NCBI RefSeq assembly: GCF_041675725.1
Contig: NZ_JBAYTI010000072.1
Location: 1-11,979, forward strand
Source: Castellaniella sp041675725
GTDB taxonomy: Bacteria; Pseudomonadota; Gammaproteobacteria; Burkholderiales; Burkholderiaceae_B
Direction of reading: 5' to 3'
Length of the DNA stretch: 11,979 bases
Of this stretch, positions 1 to 6,726 are shown in pieces; positions within the stretch are counted from its first letter, which is position 1, and every line of letters starts with the position of its first letter. The notes under the pieces are model-generated. The model was not told where the DNA came from and made no database searches. It saw nothing but the letters and a program-made list of their open reading frames with translations. Made by a program: the position numbers and the translations under genes.

Positions 1-1792
1 ATGGCACACACTCCAGTATCTGTGGTGCACTGGCCGGTTTGGCAGCGATATGCCGGATCGGTCCACACTGCATGAACAATATGGGTTGACGACCATCGCG
101 CCGGATCGGTGTTGCCGTCAACCCCAGTACGTAACGGGCGCGGACACATTTGAGAATGGCCTCAAACGACACTGCCGAGAGGTGATGGCACTCGTCGACG
201 ATGACGTGTCCGTAATTTTCCACAATGGGATTGGTTTCTCCCTGCCGATGTATGGACTGCATGACTGCGATGTCGATGCGGCCTGTCGGTTTGGATTTTC
301 CGCCGCCGATCACGCCGACCATCTCCTTGCCGCAACCCAGGAAAGTATGCAGACGTTCCTGCCACTGCCTGAGCAGTTCCGTGCGATGCACCAGTACCAG
401 CGTGTTGACACCACGCCGGGCGATCAGTGCAGCAGCGGTGACGGTTTTTCCGAAGGCGGTGGATGCGCACAGGATACCGGTATCGAAGCGGAGCATCGCT
501 CTGACAGCTTGCTCCTGGTCTTCACGGAGTTGGCCTGCGAACGCAACAGCAAGGGCTTGGCCGCCGCAGCGTTCGTCCCGCAATTGGCAGCCAATGCCAT
601 GCTCACGCAGCAGATTGCGGATGGCATCGAGACAGCCGCGCGGTAAGGCAATATGGCGAGGGAAGTTATCGGCGCAACCAATCAGACGAGGTTTATTCCA
701 GATCGGCAGGCGCAGCGCTTGGGCCTGATGAAACTCAGGATTGGCGAAAGCGGCCAGGCGGATAAGCCGATTGGCCAGCGCCTGCGGGAGTGTGTCTTTC
801 TCGATGTAGATAAGATTGGCCAGGGTCAAGGTAAGAGAAACCGGCATGACACCCACCAACCGTTGATGGTTCCCTGATGAACGCCTCCATGGCTCGCGCA
901 GATCTTCGTCGGTAGCGAAGGTGATGTCCAGTGGATGAGAGCCGCCGGTGGCGCGCAGGACGACGGGTTCGATGTCATGCGGCTCCATCGTCCTCAGCGA
1001 TGCCAGGAAGGCCCATTGATCGGAATGCGATTGCAGAGCATCATCCACAAAGACGCTTGCCCCTCGCTCGCGGGGCATCTTCTGCAAAGGCAGGGCAATC
1101 AGGTTGCCGAACCCACCCTTGGGCAGGGTGTCCTGGTTCGGAAACAGACGATCATAGGAGCCCAGCGTCAATTGTCTCGTACAGGCGCAGGTGTGACTTA
1201 TCAAAGCCGTTCCCAACCGACGGGCATCGCGGGCAGCAACACGGCCGGAAAAGAAGATCCAGGCATGGGCGCCATTGCCGGAGCGCGAAATTTCCAGCGC
1301 GACCGGAACACCCAGTTCACGGCAGGATTGAACAAAGGCTCGGGCATCATCACGCCAGGCCGATTCGTCGAAATCCACGGCCAGCAGATAGCAATCATCA
1401 CCCGGCAGCAGCGGATAAAGGCCGATCGTATATCGCCCTGCCAAGTGATCGAACAGAACCTGATCAGTCAACGGCAATAGTTGTCGCTGCTGACAGTCAC
1501 TGCATTTGATGCGAGGCTTTTCGCAGACACCAGGACGCCACTCGTTCGCACAGGCGGGCGCATACCCGCTCTTGCCCGCTTTGCTTTCCCAACGGACTGG
1601 ATAGACGTCGGCGCGGCCCCGGAACAACCGGCCAAAGAGCGCGACTTTCTCGTCTGTGGTCAACGATAAAGTTGCTGGAGACTTGGGGATCGACACAGGC
1701 GCTTGCCAAGCAATACCGTGCGCTTCGAGCAGGCCGATCAAGCGGGCGTTCTCGGCCCGAAGGCGGGCGAGTTCCTCGTCGCGGCCAGTCAT
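1..1792 (-). CDS. TOTE-type conflict-system primase-helicase, N-terminal 597 residues (runs off left edge)
   Basis: Reading the minus strand from the ATG at 1792 gives one uninterrupted frame to the window edge; the C-terminal part is missing. Residues 1-30 are a charged, leucine-rich helix. Residues 40-105 carry four cysteines (C81, C90, C97, C100), probably a zinc-binding module. An archaeo-eukaryotic primase (AEP) domain follows, with the hDhD motif AVDFD (D140, D142) and GNGAH with H176, then the block FPNQDTLPKGGFGNLIALPLQ typical of the TOTE family. A superfamily 2 helicase domain starts near residue 425, with Walker A ASTAFGKT (K449), DECH (533-536) and GLTATP. All key residues of both domains are present. 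The helicase C-lobe should lie outside the window. The family is predicted to act in biological conflict on nucleic acid, but its substrate is not known from sequence. Only 10 bp separate it from the upstream gene and an in-frame TAG lies just before the ATG, so the start is well fixed although its Shine-Dalgarno is poor. Family identity is confident; the role is inference. Confidence 0.9.
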   Translation of the reverse strand, partial: MTGRDEELARLRAENARLIGLLEAHGIAWQAPVSIPKSPATLSLTTDEKVALFGRLFRGRADVYPVRWESKAGKSGYAPACANEWRPGVCEKPRIKCSDCQQRQLLPLTDQVLFDHLAGRYTIGLYPLLPGDDCYLLAVDFDESAWRDDARAFVQSCRELGVPVALEISRSGNGAHAWIFFSGRVAARDARRLGTALISHTCACTRQLTLGSYDRLFPNQDTLPKGGFGNLIALPLQKMPRERGASVFVDDALQSHSDQWAFLASLRTMEPHDIEPVVLRATGGSHPLDITFATDEDLREPWRRSSGNHQRLVGVMPVSLTLTLANLIYIEKDTLPQALANRLIRLAAFANPEFHQAQALRLPIWNKPRLIGCADNFPRHIALPRGCLDAIRNLLREHGIGCQLRDERCGGQALAVAFAGQLREDQEQAVRAMLRFDTGILCASTAFGKTVTAAALIARRGVNTLVLVHRTELLRQWQERLHTFLGCGKEMVGVIGGGKSKPTGRIDIAVMQSIHRQGETNPIVENYGHVIVDECHHLSAVSFEAILKCVRARYVLGLTATPIRRDGRQPILFMQCGPIRHIAAKPASAPQILECVP

Positions 1793-1802
1793 CGTCTATG
1801 CA

Positions 1803-2948
1803 TCATCCTGACCATAAGCCCGCTTCGGTCAAGCGACGCAACAGTGCCGCCCGCTTGGCATGAGGGACAAGGAAGCGCCGCAATTGGCGCTCGAAAGCAT
1901 CCGGCCCGGCAACCAAGGCATACCCTTCGGCGAGCACCTTCAGCAGACCGACCGTTTTTTCGTAGCCGGATGCATTTCCACGGGATGCCTGTGCGCTCGC
2001 TGCTTGCCAGTATTTGTCCGGCGTGTCCATGATGCGGCGTAACTCGGCCTGGTGCTTTTGGCGACGTTCCGCCTCGCGCTTTGCGTGCACTTCAGCTTCG
2101 CGAGTCCGCCTGCGCTCACCCGCCGATTGCGCCAGCTCGCGCAGCTCTGCTACTTTGCGCCGGTGAGCACCCGAAGATGCCGGGTGCTGTGCCTTGAGCC
2201 ATGCAGCATAGTGAGACTTTACCCGGTATTCTGCCTTCTGGCCCCGGCCCAATGCAATTGTCTTGAGCACATCCTGCATATCCGCTGTCTGCCAGATGTC
2301 CAGCCAAGTGGAAATTGGCAGCGTTTCATCCTGCGGTGCCGCGGCTGCGGCACTGGCCATGCTGGCGGCTTCAAGCAGATCCAGATCAATTTCCAGAAAT
2401 TCGACCAAGGCCTGCTGCGCTGGCGAGAGGTCTGTCAGTCCGGCAGGCACTTCCGGTTCCAGCACGTCATCGTGCAAGGCATCGCCAGCTGCCAACCAGC
2501 CCAGATACAGAGGCCGCAAATCGCCGCGCATCAACTCATCGCGCAAGGAAATCAACCTGGGCATCCACCTGCTGCCGTCGTCTTCGGCAAAGCGATCGTA
2601 ATTCTTGTTTTCTTTCAACCACCAACTAAGTATCCAGTGCGCATCGCCGGACTCGATTGACAGTACTTCCGGATGGGTAAACGATTCCAGCTCAAGCTGA
2701 CTGAAAACAGCCTTGGGCAACTTTAGCGACACAAGGCAATAGCCCCAGTCGGCCCAATAGACGAAAGCATCGAAATACCGATGCATCCAATCAGCAGGGT
2801 CGGCCTTGAGGCTGCCCCATGCGTAGTGATTGGTGAAACCGCCGGGTGTGATGACGGCGCGGGTAGAAACAGCGCGAAGTTCGGCCATCTCGACTGCGCT
2901 CAAGGGTCTGTCGATGGCTGCGAATTCATAATACTGGTATTCACTCAT
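1803..2948 (-). CDS. Conserved hypothetical protein, 381 aa, upstream partner of the TOTE gene
   Basis: I do not recognise a named domain. The protein is soluble-looking, with no signal peptide or membrane segment. Residues 1-160 are rich in aromatic residues, with many tryptophans (for example WILSWW near 105-110). Residues 165-225 are acidic with an alanine run near 198-204. Residues 262-306 are highly charged with Arg, Glu and Lys and should form a long helix or coiled coil. The tail at 350-378 is basic and helical. I chose the ATG at 2948 (MSEYQYYEF) rather than in-frame upstream starts, because it overlaps the stop of the preceding short reading frame (ATGAGTGA), which suggests translational coupling. 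The upstream Shine-Dalgarno is poor, in line with coupling. The stop lies 10 bp before the TOTE primase-helicase start, so the two are almost surely co-transcribed. A regulatory or nucleic-acid-binding partner role is a guess from context only. Confidence 0.85.
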   Translation of the reverse strand: MSEYQYYEFAAIDRPLSAVEMAELRAVSTRAVITPGGFTNHYAWGSLKADPADWMHRYFDAFVYWADWGYCLVSLKLPKAVFSQLELESFTHPEVLSIESGDAHWILSWWLKENKNYDRFAEDDGSRWMPRLISLRDELMRGDLRPLYLGWLAAGDALHDDVLEPEVPAGLTDLSPAQQALVEFLEIDLDLLEAASMASAAAAAPQDETLPISTWLDIWQTADMQDVLKTIALGRGQKAEYRVKSHYAAWLKAQHPASSGAHRRKVAELRELAQSAGERRRTREAEVHAKREAERRQKHQAELRRIMDTPDKYWQAASAQASRGNASGYEKTVGLLKVLAEGYALVAGPDAFERQLRRFLVPHAKRAALLRRLTEAGLWSG

Positions 2949-3028
2949 AATACAAGTGCCCAATCTGGTGTATCTTCTCATGCAGCATGGTGACGATACC
3001 GATGTCACCATTCGAGAGACGGCGCCAT
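2941..3028 (-). pseudogene. Probable remnant of a ParE/RelE-type toxin gene
   Basis: An ATG at 3028 overlaps the antitoxin stop in the TGATG arrangement usual for parD-parE pairs, but its frame ends after seven codons (MAPSLEW). In the neighbouring frame, which is also the parD frame read past its stop, 28 codons run to a TGA at 2941-2943. They include DIGIVTMLHEKIHQIGHL, which resembles the C-terminal strand of ParE toxins (pattern IxIVxxLHxxM....HL). The simplest reading is that most of a toxin of roughly 95 residues has been deleted, leaving its start and tail joined out of frame. The remnant's stop overlaps the start codon of the 381-residue gene, so it may still serve as a coupling leader. 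The ParE match is from memory of the family, not from an alignment. Confidence 0.5.
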
Positions 3029-3288
3029 CAGACGCGGTTACGCGCGATAACGTCTGCTGCCGTCAAGGGCTTGTATGACGACTCTGGCGCCGCCCAGGCG
3101 TGGGTGAGTTCGGCCTTGAGCCGCTCGAATGCAGCCGCCTCCCTGGTTTCTTTGTCACGACGAATGAGGTCCCGTATATACTCGCTGACGTTCTCGTAGT
3201 CGCCGTGCTCACCCACGTTTGCGGCAACGAATTCGCTCAGAGGGCCACTGAGGCGTACTGTCATAGTAGTGGTGTTCGTGCGGGACAT
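3028..3288 (-). CDS. parD: ParD-like ribbon-helix-helix antitoxin
   Basis: This 86-residue protein matches ParD-family antitoxins in length and order of parts. An N-terminal beta strand (TMTVRLSG, residues 8-15) is followed by two helices ending in YENVSEYIRDLIRRD, the ribbon-helix-helix dimer that binds operator DNA. The C-terminal half (residues 46-86, with AELTHAWAAPESSYKPLTA) is the flexible part that would wrap a ParE toxin. The ATG at 3288 has a good Shine-Dalgarno (AAGGAG, 6 nt spacing). The gene heads the accessory operon and lies directly behind an AT-rich promoter with a palindrome. No intact toxin follows, only a short remnant. It may therefore now act as an autorepressor for the downstream 381-residue gene and the TOTE gene; that role is inferred. 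Confidence 0.88.
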   Translation of the reverse strand: MSRTNTTTMTVRLSGPLSEFVAANVGEHGDYENVSEYIRDLIRRDKETREAAAFERLKAELTHAWAAPESSYKPLTAADVIARNRV

Positions 3289-3294
3289 GGTCAG

Positions 3295-3300
3295 CTCCTT
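3295..3300 (-). promoter_or_regulatory. Ribosome binding site of the ParD-like gene
   Basis: AAGGAG on the minus strand lies 6 nt before the ATG at 3288 and supports that start over the internal ATG at codon 9. Confidence 0.7.
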
Positions 3301-3314
3301 GCCGTCTTTATGTC

Positions 3315-3346
3315 TTCAATATATTTAATAATGAATACAACAACAA
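3315..3346 (-). promoter_or_regulatory. Promoter and putative operator of the parD-TOTE operon
   Basis: On the minus strand TTGTTG (3341-3346) and TATATT (3318-3323) are separated by 17 bp and form a plausible sigma-70 promoter about 30 bp before the parD start. An imperfect palindrome covers the -10 (3315-3335; arms TTCAATATA and AATAATGAA, 7 of 9 positions pairing, 3-bp centre). Ribbon-helix-helix antitoxins commonly repress their own promoters through such sites, so this is the likely ParD operator. The segment is strikingly AT-rich for this DNA. Confidence 0.45.
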
Positions 3347-3547
3347 GTCTGAGCGTTGCAGGACTGCGCAGACCACGCAACCGATAGCACACCCATTTGC
3401 ACCCATTTCACCAAGCCCGGCAGCAGAGATTTGAGCGCGTCCTCCGGGCCAGATTCGGAATGTGTGCCCAGGGCCCCTGGCCGCGTGATTCTTGCAGAAC
3501 AACGGGTTACGATGAGACGGATCATTTTTCAACCTTCTGGAGCCTAC
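3347..3547. other. Intergenic region between the accessory unit and the GST gene
   Basis: I find no convincing gene here. Open frames exist on both strands, but none has a recognisable product. A decamer (CACCCATTTG/C) is repeated in tandem at 3390-3409. The GST promoter must lie in this stretch, but I see no clear -35/-10 pair. The shift from AT-rich or moderate to high GC happens here, so this may be one boundary of the acquired segment. Confidence 0.4.
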
Positions 3548-4156
3548 ATGAAGATTTTCCATTCCGTCACGTCACCCTTTGTACGCAAGGTCATGGCCGT
3601 CGCCATCGAACTGGGCGTGGATCAGGACATCGAGCGTTTGCCCAGCGACGTACACCCGATCCGCGTCGATTCGACGGTGGCTGGCCATAATCCACTGGGG
3701 CAGGTACCGACGTTTTTCACGGCGGATGGCACCATCCTGTACGATTCCCGCGTGATCTGCGAGTATCTGGATACCACGTATGGCCAGGGTAGGCTGTTTC
3801 CGGCCGATCCAGCGGTGCGTTGGGTGGCGCTGCGCGATCAGGCGCTGGCCGACGGCATGTTGACCGCGGGCGTGCTGGTACGCTATGAACTCACCATCCG
3901 CGACCCGGCGTTGCAAAATGCCGACTGGCTTGCGGGGCAGCGGCGCAAGCTGCTCGAAGGGGTCCGGCAGCTCGAATCCACGTTCGAGCACTGGGCCGAG
4001 CGCTTCGATATCGGCACGATCGCAATCGCGTGCGCGCTGGGCTATCTGGACTTCCGGTTCGCAGACTTGGGTTGGCGCGAAATCGGCCCGCGCACGGCAC
4101 AATGGCAAGATCAGATCTGCGAGCGTCCCTCGCTGGCCACGACGCGCCCGGTGTAG
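3548..4156 (+). CDS. Glutathione S-transferase family protein
   Basis: A 202-residue cytosolic protein with the usual GST layout. The N-terminal thioredoxin-like domain (about 1-78) has the probable active-site serine in SVTSPFVRKV (Ser9 before Pro10-Phe11). It also has the cis-proline loop PLGQVPTF (Pro54) and the gamma-glutamyl-binding DSRVICEYLD (Asp66, Ser67). The helical C-terminal domain (about 88-202) contains FDIGTIAIACALGYLDFRF, the family's core helix. Length is typical. The ATG at 3548 is preceded by GGAG at 5 nt spacing and begins exactly at the conserved MKIFHS strand, so I reject in-frame starts further upstream. Members conjugate or isomerise glutathione-linked compounds; the substrate cannot be told from sequence. 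It ends 5 bp from the converging acyl-CoA dehydrogenase gene and is not part of that operon. Confidence 0.9.
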   Translation: MKIFHSVTSPFVRKVMAVAIELGVDQDIERLPSDVHPIRVDSTVAGHNPLGQVPTFFTADGTILYDSRVICEYLDTTYGQGRLFPADPAVRWVALRDQALADGMLTAGVLVRYELTIRDPALQNADWLAGQRRKLLEGVRQLESTFEHWAERFDIGTIAIACALGYLDFRFADLGWREIGPRTAQWQDQICERPSLATTRPV

Positions 4157-4161
4157 CCCGC

Positions 4162-5328
4162 CTAGTATGACTTGGGCAGCCCCAGCACCTTTTCGGCGAT
4201 GTAGCAGAGGATCAGCTGGGGGCTGATGGGCGCGATGCGCGGGATGAAGCTCTCGCGCAGGTAGCGCTCGACATGATATTCCTTGGCGTAGCCGTAGCCG
4301 CCCAGCGTCATGACGGCGCGCTGGCAGGCATTGAAGCAGGCTTCGGCGGCCATGTATTTGGCGGCATTGGCGTAGGTACCGGCGGGCTGCCCCTGGTCAT
4401 ACAGGGTGGCGGCCTTGAACACCAGCAAGTCCGCGGCTTCGAGCTCTGCCCACGATTGCGCCAGCGGATGCTGGATACCCTGGTTCTGCCCGATCGGCCG
4501 GTTGAACACGATGCGCTCGCCGGCATATTGCGCCGCCTTGCGCAGGGCGGCCCGCCCCAGACCCACGGCTTCTGCGGCAATCAGGATGCGTTCGGCATTC
4601 ATGCCGTGCAGAATGTAGCGAAAGCCTTCGCCCTCTTCGCCGATGCGGTCGTCCATTGGCACTTCGAGCTGATCGATGAACAATTCGTTCGAATCGACTG
4701 CTTTGCGCCCCATTTTATCGATTTCACGGATCTGTACCCGCTTGCGGTCCAGGTCGGTATAGAACAGGCTCAGCCCGCCGGTATGCCGGCGTGCCGATTT
4801 CAGCGGGGTCGTGCGGGCCAGGATCAGCATCTTTTCCGCGACCTGGGCGGTAGAGATCCAGACTTTGGAGCCGCTCAATACGTATTGATCGCCGACTCTC
4901 TGGGCCTGCACCTTGAGCTGCGTCGTGTTCAGGCCGGTATTCGGTTCAGTGACGGCAAAACAGGCGCGTTCCCTGCCCTGGATCAATGGCGGCAGCATGC
5001 GCTGCTTCTGGGCCTCGGTGGCGAACTGTACGACCGGGCTCAGGCCGAAGATGTTCATGTGCACGGCCGAGGCTCCGCTGAGGCCGGCGCCGGATTCGCT
5101 GATGGCCTGCATCATGATGGCGGCTTCGGTGATGCCCAGATTGACACCGCCGTAGGCCTCGGGCATGCAAATGCCCAGCCAGCCGGCGCTTGCCATGGCT
5201 TCGTGCAGCTCGTACGGGAAGCCGCCATGAGCGTCATGTTCGAGCCAATACGCATCGTCGAATTGTGCGCAAATGGCCTGGATGGCGGTGCGGATGGCGT
5301 TCTGTTCGGCAGAAAAAGAAAAGTCCAT
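4162..5328 (-). CDS. Acyl-CoA dehydrogenase family protein
   Basis: A 388-residue FAD enzyme expected to introduce a 2,3-double bond into an acyl-CoA. The three regions are present: an N-terminal helical domain (1-120), a beta domain with CFAVTEPNTG (123-132) and KVWISTAQ (155-162), and a C-terminal helical domain with FNRPIGQNQGIQ (275-286) and GGYGYAKEYHVERYLRES (343-360). The usual catalytic glutamate of medium-chain enzymes (in YEGT) aligns with Pro367 in RIAPIS. A glutamate sits instead in MNAERI (Glu246), where isovaleryl- and long-chain acyl-CoA dehydrogenases place their base. It is therefore probably active with that geometry. The ATG at 5328 starts the conserved MDFSFSAEQ; the open frame upstream of it overlaps the CaiB gene and looks non-coding. 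The gene follows the CaiB gene by 52 bp and is likely in the same operon. The substrate is unknown. Confidence 0.92.
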   Translation of the reverse strand: MDFSFSAEQNAIRTAIQAICAQFDDAYWLEHDAHGGFPYELHEAMASAGWLGICMPEAYGGVNLGITEAAIMMQAISESGAGLSGASAVHMNIFGLSPVVQFATEAQKQRMLPPLIQGRERACFAVTEPNTGLNTTQLKVQAQRVGDQYVLSGSKVWISTAQVAEKMLILARTTPLKSARRHTGGLSLFYTDLDRKRVQIREIDKMGRKAVDSNELFIDQLEVPMDDRIGEEGEGFRYILHGMNAERILIAAEAVGLGRAALRKAAQYAGERIVFNRPIGQNQGIQHPLAQSWAELEAADLLVFKAATLYDQGQPAGTYANAAKYMAAEACFNACQRAVMTLGGYGYAKEYHVERYLRESFIPRIAPISPQLILCYIAEKVLGLPKSY

Positions 5329-5380
5329 AAGGGCTTCTGACAGGTTGGTTGGGGCGCATGGCCAGGTGGCAGCGGCGGGC

Positions 5381-6610
5381 CTACGAGACCCCCGGTGCCC
5401 GGTGCGCAGAGGCTTGCGCGCCGGCGGCACCCGAGCCCAGCAGCTGTTCGATCTCGGCGGCGCTGTAGCCCAGCTCTTGCAGGATATCCCGGCTGTGCTC
5501 GCCCAGCCGGGGCGCGAGGGCGCCGGGTTCGGGTTGAGAACCCGACCACTGGGTGGGTACGCCAATTTGGCGCAGACGGCCTTCTGTCGGGTGTTCATGC
5601 CATTCAAACAGTCCGACGTCGGCCAGGTGGGGATCTTGGAGCAGGGTGTCGATCGTGTGCAGGGGCATGCAGGGGATGTCGGACTGCTCGAGCAAAGTCA
5701 GCCAATCCTGGGTGCTGCGCTCCAGGAAAATCTCGGCCAGCATGATCTGAAGCGATTCCGCGTGCTGCGTGCGCGTATCCATGTTGGCCAGGCGTGGATC
5801 CTTGCCCCACATCTCGGGCCTGTGGACGGCGTGCAAGAAGCGGGACCATTGCTGGTCGTTGTAGATCATCGCGCAGACATAACCATCGCGGGTACGGTAG
5901 GGTCGGCGGTTGGAGGCCAGCAGCCGGGGATAGCCTGCCGGCCCCAGCGGCGGATCGAACGATTGCCCGGCCAGGTGATCGCCAAGCAGGTGATTGATCA
6001 TGGTTTCGAACATGGGGACGTCGATGCGCTGGCCGCAGCCCGTTTTTTCGCGGTGATATAAAGCGGCCCCCAGCACCGCCACGGCGTACAGGCCAACGCT
6101 GCGGTCCGCGATGTTCGAGGGCACGTAGCGGGGCACGTCGGTGCCGGCGGCATGCATCAGTGATGGCAGTCCGATGGCCCCCTGGATCAGGTCGTCGAAT
6201 GCAGGCCGGCCGGCGTAGCGGCCGCCTTCGCCAAATCCGAAAGTGCCCAGGTAAATAAGCCGCGGGTTGATCTTGGCTACTGCCTCGTAGCCCAGTCCGA
6301 GCCGCTTCATGGCGCTTGGCCGCAGGTTGTACAGCAGTACATCGGCGTGCGCCAGCATCCGCCGGAACACATTCAGGCCCGATGGATTTTTCAGATCCAG
6401 GACGATGGAGCGCTTGCCGCGATTGACGTGCAGGAACAGGGCGCCCATGTTCTCATGCCGCATGGGGCCGACCTTGCGCATGACGTCGCCCTGCGGCGGT
6501 TCGACCTTGATGACGTCGGCGCCCATGTCGGCCATCATTTGCGATGCGTACGGCCCCATGAGTACCGTCGACATGTCCAGCACGCGGATGCCTTGGAATG
6601 GACCGGCCAT
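5381..6610 (-). CDS. CaiB/BaiF family CoA-transferase (family III)
   Basis: A 409-residue protein of the class III CoA-transferases, which move CoA between carboxylic acids through an aspartyl intermediate. It opens with GIRVLDMSTVLMGPYASQMMADMGADVIKVE, the family's nucleotide-like fold (residues 7-37), and has NRGKRSIVLDLK (63-74). Asp169 in NIADRSVG fits the catalytic aspartate of formyl-CoA transferase in both motif and numbering. HREKTGCGQRIDVPMFE (186-202) is also typical. The ATG at 6610 has a strong Shine-Dalgarno (GGAGG, 7 nt spacing), so an in-frame TTG seven codons upstream is rejected. The last 20 or so residues are Ala/Gly-rich and probably disordered. Together with the downstream acyl-CoA dehydrogenase it suggests CoA activation then desaturation of an organic acid. 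The acid and the CoA donor are unknown. Confidence 0.93.
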   Translation of the reverse strand: MAGPFQGIRVLDMSTVLMGPYASQMMADMGADVIKVEPPQGDVMRKVGPMRHENMGALFLHVNRGKRSIVLDLKNPSGLNVFRRMLAHADVLLYNLRPSAMKRLGLGYEAVAKINPRLIYLGTFGFGEGGRYAGRPAFDDLIQGAIGLPSLMHAAGTDVPRYVPSNIADRSVGLYAVAVLGAALYHREKTGCGQRIDVPMFETMINHLLGDHLAGQSFDPPLGPAGYPRLLASNRRPYRTRDGYVCAMIYNDQQWSRFLHAVHRPEMWGKDPRLANMDTRTQHAESLQIMLAEIFLERSTQDWLTLLEQSDIPCMPLHTIDTLLQDPHLADVGLFEWHEHPTEGRLRQIGVPTQWSGSQPEPGALAPRLGEHSRDILQELGYSAAEIEQLLGSGAAGAQASAHRAPGVS

Positions 6611-6617
6611 TGTGTTT

Positions 6618-6622
6618 CCTCC
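6618..6622 (-). promoter_or_regulatory. Ribosome binding site of the CaiB/BaiF gene
   Basis: GGAGG on the minus strand, 7 nt before the ATG at 6610, decides that start against the upstream TTG. Confidence 0.75.
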
Positions 6623-6701
6623 AGAGGTCAAGATGCGTGCGATCCGAGCACCCCCGCCCGCAGTCTTGTCCGATCCAGTTTACCGGGCCTGAATGATATA
6701 A

Positions 6702-6726
6702 ATCCAATATTGTTTTACTATTGGAT
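6702..6726. repeat. Perfect inverted repeat, 8-bp arms, 9-bp spacer
   Basis: Left arm ATCCAATA and right arm TATTGGAT are exact reverse complements. The centre-to-centre distance of the arms is 17 bp. It lies in the AT-rich core of the divergent intergenic region, about 90 bp from the CaiB start and 135 bp from the aminotransferase start. It could be an operator. Confidence 0.55.

Noticed and set aside
50..1509. Several plus-strand open frames opposite the TOTE gene
   Set aside because: The minus-strand frame carries the full ordered motif set of a primase-helicase; the opposing frames overlap one another and have low-complexity composition.
2052..2660. Open frame of 202 codons on the plus strand opposite the 381-aa gene
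   Set aside because: It lies wholly antisense to the conserved minus-strand gene and its translation is Cys/Gln/Arg-rich without recognisable motifs; a GC-rich shadow.
3390..3409. Tandem decamer as the start of a CRISPR or iteron array
   Set aside because: There are only two units, with no further copies nearby and no associated genes.
3308..3562. Minus-strand open frames between the GST gene and parD as a small gene
   Set aside because: There is no recognisable product and no convincing start signal; they also run through the parD promoter and into the GST start.
4273..5340. Open frame of 355 codons on the plus strand
   Set aside because: It mirrors the acyl-CoA dehydrogenase gene and shows no family motifs.
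6611..6631. TTG at 6629-6631 as start of the CaiB/BaiF protein
   Set aside because: It would place the GGAGG ribosome binding site inside the coding region; the ATG at 6610 has ideal spacing and gives the family-typical N-terminus and Asp169 numbering.
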